The notes under the pieces were generated by a model. The model ran no database searches. It was not told the DNA's origin and saw only the letters and a program-made list of their open reading frames with translations. Below, in pieces: positions 24,034 to 29,006 of a stretch of 29,006 bases of DNA (position 1 is the stretch's first letter; each line of letters begins with the position of its first letter). Source of the DNA: a virus; IMG/VR virus record IMGVR_UViG_3300017770_000109, positions 1 through 29,006 of that record; one strand, given 5' to 3'. The position numbers and the translations under genes were made by a program.

Positions 24034-24216
24034 TTATTCTCCTGGTGGGAAAAGCGCAGCGTGAACCGACTGCACAAAGGCTGGTGCAGACGAAACGTCC
24101 GAATCTGCATCTAAAATTACTTGGGTATTGTCATCGTAATCGACCTGCATACCCGCGCCGTCATCGGTTGGTTTGGCATCGTCTGACCACCATGTGATAG
24201 CTCTTGCGTTAGGCAT
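24034..24216 (-). CDS. 60-aa fiber-linked small protein
   Basis: A 60-aa acidic protein whose ATG 24216 overlaps the last codons of the 1093-aa fiber gene by eight bases. ITWWSDDAKPTDDGAGMQVD and AFVQSVHAALFPPGE are its notable parts. The coupling suggests co-production with the fiber. No function can be assigned. Confidence 0.5.
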   Translation of the reverse strand: MPNARAITWWSDDAKPTDDGAGMQVDYDDNTQVILDADSDVSSAPAFVQSVHAALFPPGE

Positions 24217-27200
24217 TTTTCATTTCCTCAATCTCTGCTTTTAAATCTTTAACCTGCTGTGTCAGATCCTTGACCGCCTCGACCAGCAGCGCGGTGGCGT
24301 TGCCGTAGTTGACCCCGTACTGGTCAACATCCTCGGCGTAGGTCACAAGCTCAGGCACTACCTCGTTGACCTCTTGGGCGATGAAGCCGATCTGCTTAGT
24401 CTTCTCTGGGTCATCGATTTTGTTGTAGTAGACGCCGCGCAAGGCGTTGACCTTGTCCAGTGCAGAGTCGAGGGTGATGATGTTCTCTTTGATGCGGCGG
24501 TCTGAGTAGGCGGTGATGTTGCCGGTTGCATACAAAGCCCCGTGAACATAAGCCGAATAAGAACTTGATGTGGTAGAGTCTCCGATAGCAAGACAGTTGT
24601 TGCCTAAATGGTGGTAAGTATACCAACGGCCAGAAGCTTGACGGTATATACCCCCGTTGCCTGAGCTGTCATACATGATTGCAACATTGCCACCGCCATC
24701 AAACATTATGCCGTCGTATCCACCTCGGGAACCAATTGACCTCCAAGTGCCGTAGCTTGTCTGATTGTTTGGCAAAAAATGCGCGTCGTTTACTGTTGGG
24801 GCGTAGAGACCGTGAACGCCGGTTAGCTGAATCCAAGTATTAGCTTGGAAGTAGGTAGATCCTTGCCTATGTAAAAAGTTAGAGGCACTTGAGTAGCGAA
24901 TATAGCCATCGTAAGAGCTGTAGACTCTGTCAATAGCACTACTAGAGGTACTTCCTGAAGTTGTGTTAATCCACCCAAGCTGTAAATAACCATTGCCATC
25001 ACGGATTGGGATTGTGTTTGCTGCGTTACGAGTAGTGCTAGCGTGGTAGCCTTCTAATAGATCAGCGTCTAAGCCTGAGCCAGAGCCGTCGTTGAGGTTA
25101 TCCCACATGAATCTATGAGCTTGCCATGTTCCGCTATTTTTACCCCTTGTAGAGAGTTTTCCTGTCCGAAAGTCTACAAATAACTGCCCTACCCAAGAAC
25201 TGTTGTACGCGGCAGAAAACCCTGCGCCATCGGAGTACCCGGCAGCAGAGGAGCTATTCACATAGCCGACCATGTTGGTGGTGACGCTGTCTATTGCAAT
25301 TGGGTTGCTACTATTGCGAGAGATAAACGCAGAGCCTGTGAACTGTGATTGGTTGTAATAGCTACCTTGCTGACCATCAAGCAGATCAGCATCCAGACCT
25401 GAGCCAGAGCCGTCGTTGCCCGTGTCCCAAATTTTTCTCCAACCTGAATATTCATCGTTATTCCAGCCGGTTTGGTAGTGTAGTTGACCCGTATGTGGCG
25501 CATATAGTTTGAACGTGGAGTTAGCTAACTGCCATGACATTACCCCACCGTAAGTGTAAGCGCCTGAAGGATAATTAGAGTCAGTATTACTTATATTTTC
25601 TACTTGGTATACGCCCATATGACCAGCAGTTTGGCTGAATATGGTGTCCCAATTACCAGAGACTATACCTTTGTAATGCATCAAAAAGTCTTTGTGCTTA
25701 CCATCAACTGTATCTGCATCTAATCCTGAACCACTGCCGTCGTTGCCTGCGTGCCAGACTGTATTCCAAGAAGTCCAAACACCCGTTGAGCTTCTGGATC
25801 GAAACGCCATGATATTATTTGGATCAGTATCAACGTAAATCTGCGCCCCGTAAGCTGTTGTCCCCGACCAAGTCATACCAAGAATATGACCGTCATTGTT
25901 ACTAGGACCAAGCCCCAAAAAGTGTTTAAAACCATAGCCGGTTGAAGGTAAACAACTATCAGCCGCTGTTACTGATTGAACATTTACCAGCTGTTTTTGT
26001 ATGTCTACTTTGTGCGAGCCATCAAGTAAGTCAGCATCCAGACCTGAGCCAGAGCCGTCGTTGCCTGCGTGCCAGACTGTATTGCCCCCGATAGTGGTTC
26101 CAGAACTTGAAACAATTAACTGATTAGTGACGTTGTTGGCGTTCGCTCTTATATGTACGCTCTTCCCCGACCCTGCGCTTAAATATGTATTGCCTACGTC
26201 ACTGCCGGAACCTTGAATTAATATATAGTCGTTACTGCTAGCGGCGGCTCTTTTTATTCCTAAATATTGACTATCACTGCCATAAACAGTGCCAACTTCT
26301 AAACCGTTTGCACTGATATCGCCTGTGGCTGTGATCGCACCACTAGATATAGTGCCTATATTTGTGAAATTACGGCTTGATGAGATAATTTCTGTGCCTG
26401 TTATAGCGACATTACCACCAACATCTAAGGTATGTGATAGGCTTCCTGCACCTCTGTTAATACCTAGCTTGCCAGTTTCAATAGTTAAAGCTGTTGAGTC
26501 TGCATCTTGGTCGTATATAAGTAATGCGTCTGCATTCCACGACTGTCCGTTATAAAATCTCCATTTTCTTGTATTGCCAGTAGAACTGTGTAGTTCTATA
26601 TAATTATGACCTACAGCATCTAAGACTAGATTCCCACTACTGGTAATAGCGCCACTAGATATAGTGCCTGCAAAGGTAGCGTTTCCAGTGCCCCTGCCAA
26701 TTCTTAAAAACTCTGTGTTCGTGCCACTAACTCTACGCTCAAAACTAAAATCTCCATCTGTGCCTCTATGAAGTATTCTCATACCATGATTAGAATCTGA
26801 ATATATTTCTAAAGCCGAAACAGTGTCAGAGTTACCATATGCTTTTACAGCTCCACTACTTGTTATAGCACCACTAGAAATGGTGCCTGCGAAGGTAGCG
26901 TTTTGTGACGCGTCTAATAATAAAGCCTGTGTACCAACTGTGAAAAACTTCATGGTTGAGCCTGATGATTCTGCTCTAAGCTCTACATTATCTCTATCTG
27001 AAGCATTTAATAATAATTTACCTCTTACAGTTCCTGCATCAGTTAGGTAGATATCATCTTCTGCTGATACAACACCACTACTTGTAATAGCACCACTAGA
27101 GATGGTGCCAAGACCAGTTAGGTTAGTATCTAGGTTCAGAGTGTCACCAGAAAAGCTCAAGTTAGAGCCAGCGATGACGTTGGTACCAGCGTTATCTCTG

Positions 27201-27490
27201 AGATCCTCTAGTGCCGCAGCGACAACTCGCAAGGCAATCGTCTCGCTAGAGTTATGACTCGTCGCGGTAGTCCCGTCTTGCCCCCTGACTACCGTCAGTG
27301 TGTTGGAGCTGATCGCTGTTACTTTAACAATCTCGGGAGCATTTGGCGGTGTGTCTATAGACGCAAAGAAAAAGTCCCCAGACCCAAGTGCAGGGAAGAC
27401 AGATCCATCCGCGACGGTAATTGTTGTCGCAGAATTGGTTATTCCGCTAGCTAACGTCGTCGTCGCTAGGTTAGAGAACTTAATTCCCAT
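24209..27490 (-). CDS. Long tail fiber with repeats and C-terminal S74 self-cleaving chaperone
   Basis: A 1093-aa protein starting at ATG 27490. Residues 1-100 are a strand-rich base (ATTTLASGITNSATTITVAD, then TVVRGQDGTTATSH) of the type that anchors fibers. Residues 120-400 hold four GTISSGAITSSG-like repeats. Residues 460-860 hold four copies of a W...NDGSGSGLDADxLDG motif, known from T4-like and cyanophage fibers. Residues 996-1093 are a peptidase S74 intramolecular chaperone: SDRRIKENI with candidate Ser996 and Lys1000, then KTKQIGFIAQEVNEVVPELV and a terminal coiled coil. S74 domains trimerise the fiber and cut themselves off before the conserved Ser. It is likely the main receptor-binding or side fiber, separate from the gpJ-like one. 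Confidence 0.83.
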   Translation of the reverse strand: MGIKFSNLATTTLASGITNSATTITVADGSVFPALGSGDFFFASIDTPPNAPEIVKVTAISSNTLTVVRGQDGTTATSHNSSETIALRVVAAALEDLRDNAGTNVIAGSNLSFSGDTLNLDTNLTGLGTISSGAITSSGVVSAEDDIYLTDAGTVRGKLLLNASDRDNVELRAESSGSTMKFFTVGTQALLLDASQNATFAGTISSGAITSSGAVKAYGNSDTVSALEIYSDSNHGMRILHRGTDGDFSFERRVSGTNTEFLRIGRGTGNATFAGTISSGAITSSGNLVLDAVGHNYIELHSSTGNTRKWRFYNGQSWNADALLIYDQDADSTALTIETGKLGINRGAGSLSHTLDVGGNVAITGTEIISSSRNFTNIGTISSGAITATGDISANGLEVGTVYGSDSQYLGIKRAAASSNDYILIQGSGSDVGNTYLSAGSGKSVHIRANANNVTNQLIVSSSGTTIGGNTVWHAGNDGSGSGLDADLLDGSHKVDIQKQLVNVQSVTAADSCLPSTGYGFKHFLGLGPSNNDGHILGMTWSGTTAYGAQIYVDTDPNNIMAFRSRSSTGVWTSWNTVWHAGNDGSGSGLDADTVDGKHKDFLMHYKGIVSGNWDTIFSQTAGHMGVYQVENISNTDSNYPSGAYTYGGVMSWQLANSTFKLYAPHTGQLHYQTGWNNDEYSGWRKIWDTGNDGSGSGLDADLLDGQQGSYYNQSQFTGSAFISRNSSNPIAIDSVTTNMVGYVNSSSAAGYSDGAGFSAAYNSSWVGQLFVDFRTGKLSTRGKNSGTWQAHRFMWDNLNDGSGSGLDADLLEGYHASTTRNAANTIPIRDGNGYLQLGWINTTSGSTSSSAIDRVYSSYDGYIRYSSASNFLHRQGSTYFQANTWIQLTGVHGLYAPTVNDAHFLPNNQTSYGTWRSIGSRGGYDGIMFDGGGNVAIMYDSSGNGGIYRQASGRWYTYHHLGNNCLAIGDSTTSSSYSAYVHGALYATGNITAYSDRRIKENIITLDSALDKVNALRGVYYNKIDDPEKTKQIGFIAQEVNEVVPELVTYAEDVDQYGVNYGNATALLVEAVKDLTQQVKDLKAEIEEMKNA
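25030..27110 (-). repeat. Interspersed repeats inside the S74 fiber gene
   Basis: Four units near 27075-27110, 26850-26900, 26635-26685 and 26320-26360 encode GTISSGAIT(S/A). The first three share long near-identical DNA stretches. A second set near 25060-25105, 25380-25425, 25720-25760 and 26020-26080 encodes NDGSGSGLDAD. The strong DNA identity suggests recent or recombination-maintained duplication, a substrate for fiber length change. Confidence 0.65.
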
Positions 27491-27498
27491 AAGGACTC

Positions 27499-27945
27499 CT
27501 AGCTAGCTGTAACGGTCCAAGTGATCGTAAGACTGTCTGCCGGGGCTTTGTTTATTTGAGAAAACACTGTGCGACACAGCATCGATCCGCCTGTGCTAGC
27601 GTTGAATATACCTGCCTCCGTGATCGCGGCTGCGGATGCCGGCGTGTTTGCGGGGAATGTCGCCAAATAAACAACATCGTTGTTATTGACCGTGGTTGAG
27701 GTCAGAGAGACCCTCGCGCTCTCTGAACCGAGAGTGGTGTCTGCGGCGGCGGCGGCTGTGGAGCCAGTGCCTATCGACATATCGCTCATCACAGAGACAG
27801 AGGTGCCAGCCATTCTAGAGGCAACAAAGTTTTTACCCGTAGTGACGACTAGGTTATCTACACGTTTCGTATCTTTGATTGTTCCGTCAGGCGCTGTGAC
27901 AACTATGTCTAAACGACCTCTCAGGCGTAGGTTATCGGAAATCAT
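27499..27945 (-). CDS. Phage tail/virion structural protein
   Basis: A 148-aa protein starting at ATG 27945 and ending just before the fiber gene. The order RLDIVVTAPDGTIKDTKRVD, NLVVTTGKNFVASRMAGT, MSIGTGSTAAAAADTTLGSE, then ITEAGIFNASTGGSMLCRTV and TITWTVTAS is that of a widely seen phage protein (NLV.T.GKN..A.RM / IGTG / EAGIFNA..GG.M..RTVF / ITWT). It is beta-rich with no enzyme motif. It is usually annotated as a tail-fiber-linked or minor structural protein. The exact place in the virion is unknown. Confidence 0.6.
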   Translation of the reverse strand: MISDNLRLRGRLDIVVTAPDGTIKDTKRVDNLVVTTGKNFVASRMAGTSVSVMSDMSIGTGSTAAAAADTTLGSESARVSLTSTTVNNNDVVYLATFPANTPASAAAITEAGIFNASTGGSMLCRTVFSQINKAPADSLTITWTVTAS

Positions 27946-27956
27946 ACAGGCTCCAT

Positions 27957-28910
27957 TTAGTCAGCGTTGAGAAGCATGAGTCCGACCAAGTTGTCGCCAA
28001 GAATCGACGACGACGAATAGTTCACAAGAACTATTTGCTCGCTCAAGCTTGTTGAATCTGAAAAAACTTTCCCTGTAAAAAGCGCGGGTGAGTCCACCAG
28101 CGCAGAAGAATAACTGAGTGCCGGCTCGATCCCGAAAACGGCAGATTCCGTTGTGAGTATATTATCAGTTATTGCCTTTGAGAACCCAAAAACCGGCAAG
28201 TCGGTTAACGAGTAAACATTTGATTTTGCTCCAGAAAATGCGTAATCGAGGTCATTATTATCGTCTAACGCAAATGCATCAGAGAAAGACTTTGACACCT
28301 TAAATACAGGAGCATCTTGTGCGGATATCGAGTCCGTCTTCGGCAATGCAATACTGAGATCCCCGTTCGCGTCTGGGTTGTATTGAATGTTCCCAGGATT
28401 CACCACCACACTGACTGGAGAGTCCTGTACACCAAAAAAATCAGACGCAGAACTGATGACGGCAAATGCTTGCGAGTCTGTAAACGTAAAGCTATCGGAC
28501 TTCTCAGAAGAAACCCTGAAGACCTGTATATCACTGAAACTGAACAAGTCATCAAAGACAGGCGAAATACCTTTGATTGGAGACAAGTCGCCGATAGCAA
28601 ATGTGTCCGTCTTGACTAGACCCGGTTCCAACGTAGGTACATCTGAAACTATGAAAAGATCAGACAGAGGGTAAATAGTTTGCTCTGTATTAAGCACAAC
28701 ATCATGCAGAAACAAACGCTTCCACTGAAGCTGGGGAGTCAGATATCTATACGAAAAATCTGTTACTAACCGCTGGAAAGTTACCTCTGGGCTTGGCTCC
28801 TGAATCGAGATGACAACGGCAGAAACCGGCTGTCGAGCAACAGCATGTATCTTCCGACAAGACGCCGAGGCATTCAGTTGCCGAAAACTGACCTCAGCAA
28901 AGACTGGCAA
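27957..28910 (-). CDS. Repeat-rich tail protein
   Basis: A 317-aa protein. The frame starts at TTG 28910, seven bases after the previous stop, with GGTAAG as a weak ribosome site. No closer ATG exists. Residues 1-85 are a conserved-looking head (FRQLNASASCRKIHAVARQP). Residues 95-300 hold about nine short units of around 21 residues with the pattern D-x-F-x-hydrophobic-x-D-x-P-x-F (DSFTFTDSQAFAV, DAFALDDNND, NVYSLTDLPVFGF, ITDNILTTESAVFGI). Such Ser/Asp/Phe repeats occur in phage tail proteins and probably form a beta-solenoid or rod. It closes LGDNLVGLMLLNAD. Confidence 0.55.
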   Translation of the reverse strand: MPVFAEVSFRQLNASASCRKIHAVARQPVSAVVISIQEPSPEVTFQRLVTDFSYRYLTPQLQWKRLFLHDVVLNTEQTIYPLSDLFIVSDVPTLEPGLVKTDTFAIGDLSPIKGISPVFDDLFSFSDIQVFRVSSEKSDSFTFTDSQAFAVISSASDFFGVQDSPVSVVVNPGNIQYNPDANGDLSIALPKTDSISAQDAPVFKVSKSFSDAFALDDNNDLDYAFSGAKSNVYSLTDLPVFGFSKAITDNILTTESAVFGIEPALSYSSALVDSPALFTGKVFSDSTSLSEQIVLVNYSSSSILGDNLVGLMLLNAD

Positions 28911-28916
28911 GGTTAC

Positions 28917-29006
28917 TTACCCGAATTGCGAGCGAACCTTGAATTTAATCAAGTCCACTACAGTCTGAGTCCTACTTGAAGAATCCGTAATCTCGATCTC
29001 GCCCTC
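28917..29006 (-). CDS. C-terminal end of an upstream tail gene, cut by window edge
   Basis: The last 29 codons of a gene run in from the right edge and stop at TAA (28919-28917): EGEIEITDSSSRTQTVVDLI followed by KFKVRSQFG. It is too short to classify. Its position before the repeat-rich tail protein implies another tail or virion component. Confidence 0.6.
   Translation of the reverse strand, partial: EGEIEITDSSSRTQTVVDLIKFKVRSQFG

Noticed and set aside
25030-27110. Repeats that might suggest a CRISPR array
   Set aside because: The units are in frame within a fiber gene, unevenly spaced, and encode known fiber motifs.
18430-27490. A diversity-generating retroelement acting on the fibers
   Set aside because: No reverse transcriptase gene and no template/variable repeat pair with adenine-biased changes were seen in the window.

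Overview
The window is part of a temperate, tailed double-stranded DNA phage genome, probably from a marine or aquatic gammaproteobacterium. The evidence is a tyrosine integrase next to a 3' tRNA-Gly(GCC) fragment that acts as attP, a SSAP/exonuclease recombination pair, a divergent regulator region, and about 23 kb of leftward late genes for tail, fibers, holin and ejection proteins. The tRNA fragment matches the gammaproteobacterial tRNA-Gly(GCC) pattern as I remember it, hence the host guess. Phage genes lie on both sides of attP, so this looks like a free or circularised phage genome, not a prophage cut at its ends. Virion gene content (no tape-measure gene, several ejection-type proteins, one 2553-aa polyvalent protein) suggests podovirus morphology, although the central fiber resembles lambda gpJ. 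Terminase, portal, capsid, polymerase and endolysin are not seen and probably lie outside the window.

Layout. Positions 1-467 (minus): a winged-helix replication/regulatory protein, cut by the left edge. 468-763: a divergent control region with a clean inverted repeat. 764-4270 (plus): XRE-type regulator with a possible -1 frameshift extension, Sak/DUF1071 annealing protein, YqaJ-type exonuclease, an SSB-tailed protein, a divergent CsrA-like protein, a DUF6447-like protein and a small orphan. 4271-5640: the integration module, with structured DNA, integrase, attP core and two arm-like repeats in inverted orientation. 5618-29006 (minus): the late operon. Read in its own direction it runs from a truncated gene through repeat-rich tail proteins, a 1093-aa S74 fiber, small tail-associated proteins, a 3TM holin, a 550-aa tail protein, a 785-aa gpJ-like fiber and its chaperone. 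After a 158-nt control gap come a GNAT enzyme, ejection-type proteins, the 2553-aa giant, an EF-hand membrane protein, a DUF1289-type Cys-rich protein and two further membrane proteins.

How the parts fit. The plus-strand genes recombine, protect and integrate the genome, and the minus-strand genes build the tail, lyse the cell and eject DNA. Nearly all late genes are coupled by ATGA, GTGA or TAATG overlaps. The 17886-18043 gap is the largest interruption in the late operon and carries a perfect TATAAT and two tandem hairpins, so it may be a separate control point for the ejection module. The most unusual items are the CsrA-like protein with two insertions, the frameshift architecture at the end of the regulator gene, the 13-bp inverted arm repeats around int/attP, and the giant zincin-bearing ejection protein.
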